From Paraburkholderia podalyriae (lineage in GTDB: Bacteria; Pseudomonadota; Gammaproteobacteria; Burkholderiales; Burkholderiaceae), in assembly GCF_014397785.1 (NCBI RefSeq), contig NZ_VZQQ01000012.1, positions 156,269-220,268 of the forward strand: DNA of 64,000 nucleotides, read 5' to 3'. The stretch's first letter is position 1. Each line of letters starts with the position of its first letter. A program made the translations under genes and the position numbers. Below the pieces are notes generated by a model. It was not told the DNA's origin. It made no database searches and saw only the letters and a list, made by a program, of their open reading frames with translations. Positions 51,448 through 59,881 of this stretch are shown one piece after another.

Positions 51448-52043
51448 ATGACCAAGCTCAAACATTCATCCGTGACCGCGACGGCAACGCGAATCGCCGC
51501 CGGCGATGACCGCACGCAATACGACTCTTTCTCGATCCTGCTGCATTGGATCACGGTGATTCTGGTGTTGGCACAATTCGGTCTGGCCCACACCTGGGGA
51601 TTTGCGCCAAAGCCCACGCGCCACTGATGATCGTCGGCCACATGTCGTTTGGAATATTGCTGTCGGCGGTGTTGATCGTGCGCATTGCGTGGCGTCTGGT
51701 ACCCGGACGTCAAAGTCCCGCGGTTGGCGCGGGGTGGATCGAGCTGGCCGCGAAAGGCGTCCACTATCTTCTGTATGCACTGCTGATCGGCGAAGCGGTA
51801 CTGGGTTTCGCACTGCGATGGTCCGGCAACGAATCGATGAGCTTTTTCGGCCTGGAGATCCCCTCTCCGTTCGCGCCGACCAGTAAGGCGACCCATCATG
51901 CGATTGGCGAGGCTCATGACTTCGTCGGCTGGGCCATCATCGTCATCGCGGCGGGACATGCCGCCGCCGCGCTGTTTCATCACTACGTGCTGGGCGATGA
52001 CGTGCTCAAGCGCATGCTGCCCGGGAAACCGGGCGACGCGTAA
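51448..52043 (+). pseudogene. Cytochrome b561 family gene with a one-base frameshift
   Basis: From ATG 51448 the frame encodes a short N-terminus and TM1 of a b561 (QYDSFSILLHWITVILVLAQ with the heme-ligand His), then hits TGA at about 51627. In the next frame the protein continues LMIVGHMSFGILLSAVLIVRIAWR with the second His, then KGVHYLLYALL and a fourth helix region (HAAAALFHHYVL). The coding length of 596 nt is one base short of a multiple of three; restoring a C in CGCCACTGATG to CGCCACCTGATG gives a normal 198-residue cytochrome. Mutation or sequencing error cannot be told apart. Confidence 0.85.
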
Positions 52044-52125
52044 GCCGCTCATTGGCCGGCCCGCGCTCAGCCGATCGACAGACGATGCACATCGGTGCTT
52101 TTGAAGGGCGCGCGCGATTCGCCTG

Positions 52126-53367
52126 TCAGACGTGGTGCAGCACCGTTTGCGCCACGCCGGCGGCGACACACAGCACGACGAGCGCAAGCGGCGGCGCTTT
52201 CCAGCGCATCAACAGCAAAAAGCCGATGCACGCTACGGCGAAATCCGTCGGCGACAAGACCGCGCTCGTCCACACCGGGGAATAAAGCGCGGCGGCCAAC
52301 AGGCCGACCACGGCCGCATTGACGCCGGCAAGCGCCGCCGACATCGCCGCACGCGCGCGCAGCGTTTGCCACCACGGCAACGCGGCGACGACGAGCAGCA
52401 GACCCGGCAGAAAAATGCCCAGTATCGCCAGCAGTGCGCCACTCCAGTGTCTCGGCGGGAGTGCCATCGTCCAGCCGAGAAACGCCGCGAACGCAAACAG
52501 CGGTCCCGGCACGGCCTGGGCCGCGCCATAGCCGGCGAGGAAGTCGTTGGGCGCGACCCATCCTGTCGCGACGGTTTCACGTTGCAACAACGGCAGCACC
52601 ACATGCCCGCCTCCGAACACGAGCGCACCGGAGCGATAGAACGCATCGAACAGGCGGATGCCTTGCGAGGCACCGCTTGCCGCCCACAGCGGCAACGCAA
52701 AAAGCAGCGCGCAAAAGACCATCAGCGCGGCGGTGCCGGCCGTGCGCGACACCTGAAAGTCGCCGGCCCGTCGCGCAGCGGGGCGTGGCGCTTGCGCTGG
52801 CGTCGTCCGGCACAGCGCGACACCGAGCACGGCGCCGGCGGCGATCGCGATCAGTTGCGCGTAGGCGGTGGCCAGCAGACTCAGCAATCCGAGCGACGCG
52901 AGCGCGATCGCCGCGCGGCGGCGGTCCGGACACAGACGGCGCGCCATGTCCCAGACAGCCTGCGCCACGACGGCCACCGCGACGAGTTTCAGGCCATGAA
53001 TCACGCCCGTGCCGAGCGCTCCGCGCAGATCGGGGGCGATTGCGGCAAAGGCCAGCATCACGAGTACCGACGGCAGCGTAAAGCCGCACCACGCGGCAAG
53101 GCCCCCGGCCCACCCCGCCCGCAGCAGCCCGATCGAAAATCCCGTCTGGCTGCTCGCGGGTCCAGGCAGAAATTGGCACAGGCCGACCAGATCGGTGAAG
53201 GCTTCGTCGTCGAGCCAGTGCCGACGCTCGACGAACTCGCGCCGGAAGTAGCCGATGTGAGCGATCGGGCCGCCGAAGCTGGTCAGCCCGAGTTTCAGAA
53301 ATACGATGAACACCTCGATAACGCGCGCGAGCCGTGAGCGGGGCGACGACGACAAATCAGTATCCAT
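52126..53367 (-). CDS. chrA: Chromate transporter (CHR family, two-domain)
   Basis: 413 residues with the two CHR halves. The first half has FLKLGLTSFGGPIAHIGYFR and LCQFLPGPASSQTGFSIGLL; the second has the inverted counterpart ALVFGGGHVVLPLLQRE and GYGAAQAVPGPLFAFAAFLG. About ten to twelve membrane helices. Such proteins export chromate across the inner membrane by proton-coupled transport; many homologues are not tied to chromate resistance. No chrB regulator is adjacent. Confidence 0.92.
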   Translation of the reverse strand: MDTDLSSSPRSRLARVIEVFIVFLKLGLTSFGGPIAHIGYFRREFVERRHWLDDEAFTDLVGLCQFLPGPASSQTGFSIGLLRAGWAGGLAAWCGFTLPSVLVMLAFAAIAPDLRGALGTGVIHGLKLVAVAVVAQAVWDMARRLCPDRRRAAIALASLGLLSLLATAYAQLIAIAAGAVLGVALCRTTPAQAPRPAARRAGDFQVSRTAGTAALMVFCALLFALPLWAASGASQGIRLFDAFYRSGALVFGGGHVVLPLLQRETVATGWVAPNDFLAGYGAAQAVPGPLFAFAAFLGWTMALPPRHWSGALLAILGIFLPGLLLVVAALPWWQTLRARAAMSAALAGVNAAVVGLLAAALYSPVWTSAVLSPTDFAVACIGFLLLMRWKAPPLALVVLCVAAGVAQTVLHHV

Positions 53368-53535
53368 GGATGCGCGGGTTCCAGCGATGTCGACTTCGGC
53401 AGGCCTCGTGTTTGACGACGCACAGTATAGAGGTCCGCGGCGCGTGACATCCAGAGCCCTATACGAGTCATGCGCGCAGCCGCCCCGCTGCTTCTGGCAG
53501 ACACTGCCATCGACGGCATGGCCGCCTGCGAAGCT

Positions 53536-54189
53536 TTATGACGCCTCGATCAACACCTTCAACGCGCGCGTGCTGGCGGCGCTTGAAAATGTTTCGTAAG
53601 CCGAAAGGATATCGTCGAGCCGGAATCGATGCGTGATCAGAAGCGTGGGTTCGATCCGGCCCTCCTTGACCGTCTTCATCAGCATCGGTGTACTGACGGT
53701 ATCGACGAGAGGCGTCGTGATCGCGATGTTGCGGTCCCCACAGCTTGTCCAGGTGAAGATTGCACTTGCGACCAGCTGCTGACAGAGTTCGAACGTCGCC
53801 GGACTGCTGACCGCTTCGATCACGCAGTCGGCGCCTACCGATTTCATCAGCTTCAGCACTTGCGCGACCGCATCCGCATGCGCGTTGTCGATGCACGCGG
53901 TCGCGCCGAAGCGCTGCGCGACCTCGAGCCGGTTCGCGTCGAGGTCGATCATGATGATCTGCGCCGGCAAGTAGAACTGCGGGGTCAATAGCGCCGCGAG
54001 CCCGCTCACCGCGTCGCCGGTCTGATGCACGACACCGACGCCTTCGTGGCCGAGAATGCGGTCCGGCTCGCAGGTCGGCACGTCGCCTTTGAGAATGTGA
54101 AGACCGATCCCGCAGATCGTCGTGCGTGTGACTTTGACGATTGCATCGGTGGTCGCCGTGAGTTCGGCGGCTTGATCTGGGTCAAACAT
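53536..54189 (-). pseudogene. Zinc alcohol dehydrogenase with large internal deletion
   Basis: 217 codons. The start TTDAIVKVTRTTICGIGLHI, then LKGDVPTC, corresponds to residues ~25-60 of a medium-chain alcohol dehydrogenase. After GHEGVGVVHQTGDAVSG (codon ~63, near 54000) the sequence jumps to GLAALLTPQFYLPAQIIMID in the nucleotide-binding domain; about 100 residues, including the structural-zinc Cys cluster and the GxGxxG motif, are lost, in frame. The normal N-terminus is also missing. The product cannot be an active dehydrogenase. Confidence 0.75.
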
Positions 54190-54196
54190 CGACGGA

Positions 54197-54688
54197 TCAG
54201 GCTCTTTTCATGAGCCGGTGATCGTATGACCACTTTTCGTGCTTCGTGACTTTCAGCTTCGAGATGTCCGGATGCCCGGGATTCACCAGCACGTTCAGTT
54301 CACGGGGAACGATCACCGACGGAACGACGGCCAGCGCGCTCGCCTTCGATCGAACCCACTGCTCCCCAACATCGAGGCTGACCATGCCTGCCGGCAACGC
54401 GTCCCAGCCCACGTGTGTGCTCGGGTCCACCAGCGACACCGTTTTGCGCCAGACAGCCGGCGGCACGGCAATCGAGATCAGGTAACGGTTCAACGGCAGA
54501 TCACCGAACTTCAGATGGACCAGCGTCTCGAGGCAGGCAAGTGCGATGCTGCCGGCCGTATAGAGCAAAGGCGTTCCCGGACGGTTCCATCGACCGCCCG
54601 TGATCTTCGCCCCCACCCCTGACATGTCGTCGGCCGTATAGCCGGGTGTGTCGGTTCCAATACGCCACAGCGTCGCGCCGCCCGTCAA
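54197..54688 (-). CDS. RES-domain toxin
   Basis: 163 residues starting at a TTG that overlaps the antitoxin stop (TTGA). RES pattern: LWRIGTDTPGYTADDMSG, GGRWNRPGTPLLYTAGSIAL with the conserved Arg-x-Tyr/Glu set (ACLETLVHL) and a C-terminal Ser-rich part (VIVPRELNVLVNPGHPD). RES toxins degrade NAD+ or ADP-ribosylate targets. It is the second gene of a two-gene type II toxin-antitoxin operon. Confidence 0.9.
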   Translation of the reverse strand: MTGGATLWRIGTDTPGYTADDMSGVGAKITGGRWNRPGTPLLYTAGSIALACLETLVHLKFGDLPLNRYLISIAVPPAVWRKTVSLVDPSTHVGWDALPAGMVSLDVGEQWVRSKASALAVVPSVIVPRELNVLVNPGHPDISKLKVTKHEKWSYDHRLMKRA

Positions 54689-55173
54689 GCGTAGGCTCCG
54701 CTTTGCGCCATGGCGAGAAGCCGCGAAACCAATTCCCGTCCTTCCGCGGTGTCCATGAATTCCGCCGGCCGCTGACCGCCCAGCGCCGGTAATGGCTCAT
54801 CGAGCCAACGTCCCAGCCAGTGCGCGGCGTCGAACCCCTCGGGATCGCCCGACTCCTCGACCATAGCCTGCACCTGACCAATGAGTCTCGCCATCGCCAC
54901 GACTCGCTCGCTCTGCTCTGACGACAGATTTTCGCCGGCCTTCTGCTTGCGGTCGATGGTCGTCACCGATAACCCGAGCGTCTTGCCGAGCTGCTCGCGG
55001 CTACGGTCCATCTGCCTCGCGATGACACCGAATGTTTCGGGCTTTACACCTGACTTGATGATAGCGATCCGGAAGGTCGGATCCACCCGGAAGATGCTGG
55101 TAAACGCAGCCGGATCGACATGGGCACTGCCGCCATAACCTAGAAAAACCCGTACTTTCACCGTGTCACTCAT
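54685..55173 (-). CDS. Xre/MbcA/ParS-family antitoxin
   Basis: 162 residues. Central HTH region (FGVIARQMDRSREQLGKTLGLSVTTIDRK) and the C-terminal MbcA/ParS toxin-binding domain (FDAAHWLGRWLDEPLPALGG ... GRELVSRLLAMAQSGAYA). It overlaps the RES toxin gene and lies behind a palindromic operator. The pair should self-regulate: the antitoxin binds its promoter and neutralises the toxin. Confidence 0.9.
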   Translation of the reverse strand: MSDTVKVRVFLGYGGSAHVDPAAFTSIFRVDPTFRIAIIKSGVKPETFGVIARQMDRSREQLGKTLGLSVTTIDRKQKAGENLSSEQSERVVAMARLIGQVQAMVEESGDPEGFDAAHWLGRWLDEPLPALGGQRPAEFMDTAEGRELVSRLLAMAQSGAYA

Positions 55174-55184
55174 AAGCCCTCCAC

Positions 55185-55206
55185 TTGAGGAACTATATTA
55201 CCTCAA
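55185..55206. promoter_or_regulatory. Palindromic operator/promoter of the RES/Xre operon
   Basis: TTGAGG (55185-55190) and CCTCAA (55201-55206), exact inverted repeats with a 10-bp AT-rich centre holding TATATTA. The element ends 11 bp before the antitoxin ATG, where an autoregulatory site is expected. Confidence 0.7.
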
Positions 55207-55359
55207 ATGGATGGACCATGGCGATGCGGCGTCTGCGCTCGCTGAATGCGCGCCCCGCCGGACACGCTACGAAAACAACGCCGACGCGTCGATGTCGGCC
55301 ATTTTCTCCAACTCGTCGCGGCGCGTATCGCAGGCCCGCCTGATCGTCGCGCCCTGGGT

Positions 55360-55630
55360 GACCCACACGGCCCGATCACACACGCGGCAGCGACCGTCAT
55401 GGCGCTCGCCACAACGACCACCACGCGCCGATGAGAAATCGCATCGACCAGTGCACCGGCCGGAGCCGTCCCGAGCACGCTGACGATGGCCCCCAGCGTC
55501 AGCACGGTGCCGATCGAGCCGGGGCTCCATCCGTGCGCTTGCAGATAGATGCCAAGAAGGGGACCCGCGCCTGCCTGCACATCGGCCGCGAAGAAGCTGA
55601 CTGCCAGTAAGGGGGTGGTCGGTTTCGTGT
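55360..55630 (-). pseudogene. MFS transporter fragment (N-terminal TM1-3)
   Basis: Minus-strand reading TTPLLAVSFFAADVQAGAGP, then LLGIYLQAHGWSPGSIGTVL and AGALVDAISHRRVVVVVASA, i.e. the first helices and the A-motif loop of an MFS carrier. After GPCGSP the homology ends, and a different, unidentified C-terminal-type reading follows in another frame down to 55267. No start codon in good context is visible. Confidence 0.5.
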
Positions 55631-55788
55631 TGTGTTCTTCCAGTGTCGACCGTCGCGATCGATCGAATCAAACCGATCAGGCGTCGGGATATCGTGCAAA
55701 GAGATCGCTGCTTATATCCCCGGAGCATCGAGCGTGCCTGAATCCTGCCTCGCGACTGAAACCCCGCCGCTCGCGACACCGATCGTGG

Positions 55789-56994
55789 CTACTCGGAGTA
55801 ATCCTCCGGGTTCTCCCGGCTGGCACTCTGATAAAGAATCATCACGATAGGAATGCCGGGCTCCGCCGTCGCATCGGTACGGCGCCCTGTCACTTCGCCC
55901 GTGACTGAGCTCGTGTATTGCGCGACCACCTCGCCAAACGTATTGCGTTGGACCGCCACTTTCTGCCCCGCCGCGACCTTGTCGTTCAGCTTGACCAGCA
56001 GTTCGACGAAGCCGCCATGCGTGGTGAGAATGGTGTGTCCGCTATTGCCGACGAAGATCCCCACGTCGCGCCCGGTGCGCCCCATCGGACCGGGCACGAC
56101 GCCGTAGCGCTTGAGCACGTTCATCGTGCCTTCGACGAACAGCGGAATCATCTCGAGATCGAGGACGCGCGCGACGCCGATCTCCGGCGTGATCGCGGGA
56201 ATCCCGACGTTGATCAGCGCATTCGCGAGCAGCGTCGGATACGCGGGGTTGTCGAAGATCTGCGCGATCGGATACAGCTCCGCCATCGCACGCGCTTCCG
56301 GCAATTCCATCCGCGCGAGATTGAACGAGGTCAGGTCCATACCGGTCGTGCCGGTATGGAAGTCGATCGCGTAGTCCGCGTTCGGCCGCAGCAGCCGGTT
56401 GAATAGCAGTCCCGCGTGTCGGCTCGGCGCGCTCGGGCCATTCTCGTTGCCCGGCCATTCGCGATTGATGTCGATCAGGTCGATACCTCGGCCCGAGTTC
56501 GGCCATCGGCGTTCCATCGCTTCGAGCGCGGGACGCGATACGTCGAGCACCGCGAGCACCGTGCCCGACATCCGGGCCGGATCGAGCTGGCTGACGACGG
56601 TTTGTATCGTATGCACGGGGCTGATCTCGTCGCCATGTACGCCGCTGATCAGCGCGACGCGCTTGCCCGGCTTCGCGCCGCGCACGACGATCACCGACAC
56701 GTACCAATGCTGCCCCGTCGGCATCTGCACGCCCTGAAAATAGAACATGTGCTTCGCGCCGCGCGGCAGGTCGTCGACGTCGAGCGCATTGATCACCTTC
56801 TTGCCGTCGATCACGTCGCCCGTGTAGAGCGTTCGCTGACGCGCGCCGGTTGCCGCGCCGGCGGCAGGCGCATTCGCGCCCTGCGCATGGGCAGGGCCGA
56901 CCTGCGTGACGAGCGCGGTCGATGCCCCGACCAGCGCCATTGCCGTTTTCATGAAGTCGCGTCGATCGACACCGTCTTTCGGTTGATTGCGCAT
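55789..56994 (-). CDS. Tat-exported succinylglutamate desuccinylase/aspartoacylase-like zinc hydrolase
   Basis: 401 residues with a Tat signal (DRRDFMKTAMALVGAS, cleavage near AHAQG). The AstE/AspA-type zinc site is visible: SGVHGDEISP (His and Glu ligands), DFHTG (third His) and the catalytic-glutamate region ITPEIGVARV. C-terminal beta domain about 310-400. It likely hydrolyses an amide or ester in the periplasm; the substrate is unknown. It is followed downstream by gene debris and preceded by an XRE-type regulator. Confidence 0.85.
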   Translation of the reverse strand: MRNQPKDGVDRRDFMKTAMALVGASTALVTQVGPAHAQGANAPAAGAATGARQRTLYTGDVIDGKKVINALDVDDLPRGAKHMFYFQGVQMPTGQHWYVSVIVVRGAKPGKRVALISGVHGDEISPVHTIQTVVSQLDPARMSGTVLAVLDVSRPALEAMERRWPNSGRGIDLIDINREWPGNENGPSAPSRHAGLLFNRLLRPNADYAIDFHTGTTGMDLTSFNLARMELPEARAMAELYPIAQIFDNPAYPTLLANALINVGIPAITPEIGVARVLDLEMIPLFVEGTMNVLKRYGVVPGPMGRTGRDVGIFVGNSGHTILTTHGGFVELLVKLNDKVAAGQKVAVQRNTFGEVVAQYTSSVTGEVTGRRTDATAEPGIPIVMILYQSASRENPEDYSE

Positions 56995-57088
56995 GATGAG
57001 GGCTCCTGATGTTGTTCGCTTGCATTGCCTGCTCTGACTGCATCGAACCCTACGAAAATAGCATGCGAGACACGCGGTTCAACGCCAT

Positions 57089-57946
57089 TCACGAAAAATC
57101 GACCCGGGACGCATGCGTCGCAAGCAGATGCTGATGACGCGCTTCGGTGGCATCGTCGGCGGGGAACATGCATTCGATGCGCAGCTCCTGGGCGGCCACG
57201 TTTTGCGGCGCACCCACGGTCGTGACCATCGAGAAGTAGCGCAGCACCGCGCCCCCGCTGACAAAGCCTAGTGGAATCATCGGCATCGTCGCGTGCGTCG
57301 TGGCAGAGCCATGATGCGTTTTCCAGTCGCGCGGCACGTCGGGATACGCGAGCAGTTCATCGAGCAGGCGCTTCGTGTTGTCGCCGACCACACGACCGAC
57401 CGACTCGCGATACACCCGTTGCAGCAGGCTTCGCGCGACCTCCTCCCAATCGGCGACGAACGGACGCATCCCGCGCGGATCGAACATCAGATGCAGCATG
57501 TTGCGCGGGCCTTCACGCGCGGCCATGTCGATGAAACAGTTGAAGAAGCGCGGCGCCGCGTCGTTGGTCATCAGCACGTTCCAGTCGCGGTCCATCACGA
57601 GCGCCGGATACGGCTCATGCTGACGCACGACCCGTTCGAGCGCGCGAACCACGCTGTGCATTTCCTGCGCATTCCAGGGTGTTTCCGAATAGATCGGCGC
57701 GTAACCGGCGGCGAGCAGCAGCGCATTGCGCTCGCGCAGCGGCACGTCCAGGGTCTGTGCGAGCGTCAGCAGCGTGTCGCGGCCCGGCACGCTGCGCCCG
57801 CTTTCGATGAAGCTGATCTGCCGCTGCGAGATACCAGCCTCGAGCGACAGATCGAGCTGACTCACGCCGCGCACGTCACGCCAATAGCGCAACAGACTGC
57901 CGAGATCGCCCGACTGCACTTTCGGATCGTGACTCGTGACGTTCAT
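57089..57946 (-). CDS. XRE-family regulator with MmyB-like ligand-binding domain
   Basis: 285 residues. HTH at about 15-75 (LRYWRDVRGVSQLDLSLEAGISQRQISFIESGRS) and a PAS-like MmyB domain at about 105-275 (ALVMDRDWNVLMTNDAAPRFF, LHLMFDPRGMRPFVADWEEVARSLL). Such regulators usually control a neighbouring oxidoreductase gene. Here it sits between the aspartoacylase-like gene and the AhpD-like gene, all leftward, with a divergent alcohol dehydrogenase beyond. Confidence 0.88.
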   Translation of the reverse strand: MNVTSHDPKVQSGDLGSLLRYWRDVRGVSQLDLSLEAGISQRQISFIESGRSVPGRDTLLTLAQTLDVPLRERNALLLAAGYAPIYSETPWNAQEMHSVVRALERVVRQHEPYPALVMDRDWNVLMTNDAAPRFFNCFIDMAAREGPRNMLHLMFDPRGMRPFVADWEEVARSLLQRVYRESVGRVVGDNTKRLLDELLAYPDVPRDWKTHHGSATTHATMPMIPLGFVSGGAVLRYFSMVTTVGAPQNVAAQELRIECMFPADDATEARHQHLLATHASRVDFS

Positions 57947-57984
57947 CGTGTTTTCCCTCCTCTTGGTGCCCGATCAGGACTGCT

Positions 57985-58554
57985 TTAGCGCATCGGTGTG
58001 CGCGTGGGCGCATGCCACGCAAATTCCCCGAACTGCGTTTCGAGCGGCGGCTCGGTCACGCTGCCGGTGTAGTTCGTGATCGTCGATGCGGCGACCACCG
58101 CAATCACCTCGAGAATCTGCTCAGCGCTGAAGCCTGCCGCGATGAAGCGTTGCCGGTCCTCGTCGTTGAGGCGGCCGCGCTTGTCGATCAGCGAGCGCGC
58201 GAGCGTCGACAGCGCCGCGAGCCTCGCGTCGTCGGGCAAGCCGCCGTGGCGGATCGCCTCGACATCGGCGCGGCGCAGTCCCGCATTCAAGCCGAGCGCG
58301 GTATGAAACGCGACCGCCCATTCGCTGGCGTTCGTGACGGCGTTGGTGAGCAGCACCGTCTGGATCTCCGGCTCCGTCAGACTGCTCGCATGCACGCGCT
58401 CGAACAGGCCGATGAAGCCGTTGATCAGCACCGGCGAAGCCGCCATCGTAGCCGCGATGTTCGGAATCAGGCCGAACGCCTGCTGCAGCTTCTGGAGCAC
58501 GGGTTTCGACTGCGCGGGAGCGGACTCGATCGTGTGAACGGGATAGCTGGACAT
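57985..58554 (-). CDS. Carboxymuconolactone decarboxylase/AhpD-like protein without the CxxC pair
   Basis: 189 residues from ATG 58554. All-helical AhpD fold with FERVHASSLTEPEIQTVLLTNAVTNAS and AVVAASTITNYTGSVTEPPL. The active-site motif normally reading Cys-x-x-Cys/His (for example EYCVAAH) is EWAVAFH, so there is no redox cysteine; a peroxidase function is therefore unlikely. It is 205 bp from the divergent alcohol dehydrogenase and upstream of the XRE regulator gene in the same direction. Confidence 0.82.
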   Translation of the reverse strand: MSSYPVHTIESAPAQSKPVLQKLQQAFGLIPNIAATMAASPVLINGFIGLFERVHASSLTEPEIQTVLLTNAVTNASEWAVAFHTALGLNAGLRRADVEAIRHGGLPDDARLAALSTLARSLIDKRGRLNDEDRQRFIAAGFSAEQILEVIAVVAASTITNYTGSVTEPPLETQFGEFAWHAPTRTPMR

Positions 58555-58759
58555 GGTATCTCCTTGACGTGTGCGCCATCGGATCGACGGCGCGGTAGTC
58601 GAAGAGTAGAGGCAGCCACGCGGCGCGCCAATTACATCGCATGTCATCGCCATACGCTATGCGGCGACGGCTTCTTTGTGGCGAGCCGTGTGGACGCGGC
58701 CTATCATGATTGGGTTCGTTCCCCTCTTGCCCCGTTCGTCACTGGAAAGGAAGAACATC

Positions 58760-59776
58760 ATGCCCTCGATGAAAGCAGTCGAAGTGAAACAGGCCGGCGG
58801 CCCGCTCGAAATGGTCGAGCGCGATGTGCCCGAGCCGGGGTCGGGTCACGTGCGCATCAGGATTCATGCTTGCGGCATCTGTCATAGCGATGTGATGACC
58901 AAGGAAGGCCTGTGGCCGGGGCTGAGCTATCCGCGCGTACCCGGGCACGAGATCGCGGGCGTGATCGATTCGGTCGGTGCGAGTGTCGAGGGCTGGCAGG
59001 TCGGCCAGCGTGTCGGGGTCGGCTGGCACGGCGGGCATTGCGGCACATGCGAACGCTGCCGCCAGGGCGATTTCGTGCTGTGCCAGTACGCGCTGATTCC
59101 CGGCATCAGCTACGACGGCGGTTACGCCGAATACATGGTGGCGCCGGTCGAAGCGCTCGCGCGCATTCCCGACGACCTGTCCGATGTCGATGCCGCTCCG
59201 CTGCTGTGCGCGGGCATCACGACCTTCAACGCGATACGCAATAGCGGCGCGCGCGCCGGTGACGTCGTCGCGATTCTCGGCGTCGGCGGCCTCGGTCATC
59301 TCGGCGTGCAGTTCGCGCGCAAGATGGGCTTTCGCACCGTGGCGATCGCGCGCGGTCAGGACAAGGCCCCGCTCGCGCAGCAACTGGGTGCGCATCACTA
59401 CATCGACAGCAAAACGGAGAACGTCGCCGAGGCGCTGCAGGCCCTGGGCGGCGCGAAGCTGATACTCGCCACGGTGACGAGCGGCAAGGCGATGAGCGCC
59501 GCGCTCGGCGGTCTCGGTCTGAACGGCAAGCTGTTGATGGTCGGCGTCTCCGAAGAGCCGGTCGAAGTGCCGATCGCGCAATTCATCATGGGACGCAACT
59601 CGGTGCAAGGCTGGCCCTCGGGCACGTCGGCCGATTCACAGGACACGCTCGCGTTCAGCGCGCTAAGCGGCGTCAAGCCGATGATCGAGCAGTATCCGCT
59701 CGCCGAGGCGGCGCGGGCCTTCGACCGGATGATGAGCGGACATGCGCGTTTCAGGGTGGTGCTGAAGATGGGCTGA
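58760..59776 (+). CDS. Zinc-dependent alcohol dehydrogenase
   Basis: 338 residues from ATG 58760 (GGAAAGGAAG upstream). Catalytic zinc ligands in CGICHSD and GHE (RVPGHEIAGV), structural zinc site HCGTCERCRQGDFVLC, NAD(P)-binding motif LGVGGLGHLGVQFA. Medium-chain dehydrogenase of the AdhA/CAD-like type; the substrate is unknown, typically a primary or aromatic alcohol/aldehyde. It is convergent with katG, the two sharing a terminator. Confidence 0.93.
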   Translation: MPSMKAVEVKQAGGPLEMVERDVPEPGSGHVRIRIHACGICHSDVMTKEGLWPGLSYPRVPGHEIAGVIDSVGASVEGWQVGQRVGVGWHGGHCGTCERCRQGDFVLCQYALIPGISYDGGYAEYMVAPVEALARIPDDLSDVDAAPLLCAGITTFNAIRNSGARAGDVVAILGVGGLGHLGVQFARKMGFRTVAIARGQDKAPLAQQLGAHHYIDSKTENVAEALQALGGAKLILATVTSGKAMSAALGGLGLNGKLLMVGVSEEPVEVPIAQFIMGRNSVQGWPSGTSADSQDTLAFSALSGVKPMIEQYPLAEAARAFDRMMSGHARFRVVLKMG

Positions 59777-59796
59777 GTCGATCAGTGATGAGGCGA

Positions 59797-59832
59797 ACAA
59801 AAAACGCGATTGCCGGCATCCCGGCAATCGCG
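59797..59832. terminator. Terminator between the alcohol dehydrogenase and katG
   Basis: CGCGATTGCCGG (59805-59816) and CCGGCAATCGCG (59821-59832), a perfect 12-bp stem with a 4-nt loop. Six A lie at its left, i.e. a T-run for katG transcription on the minus strand; the palindrome also faces the rightward gene. Confidence 0.9.
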
Positions 59833-59881
59833 CGTCACGACTTCGTCTAACCACTTTCAACCATTTGCCACAACGGCTGGA

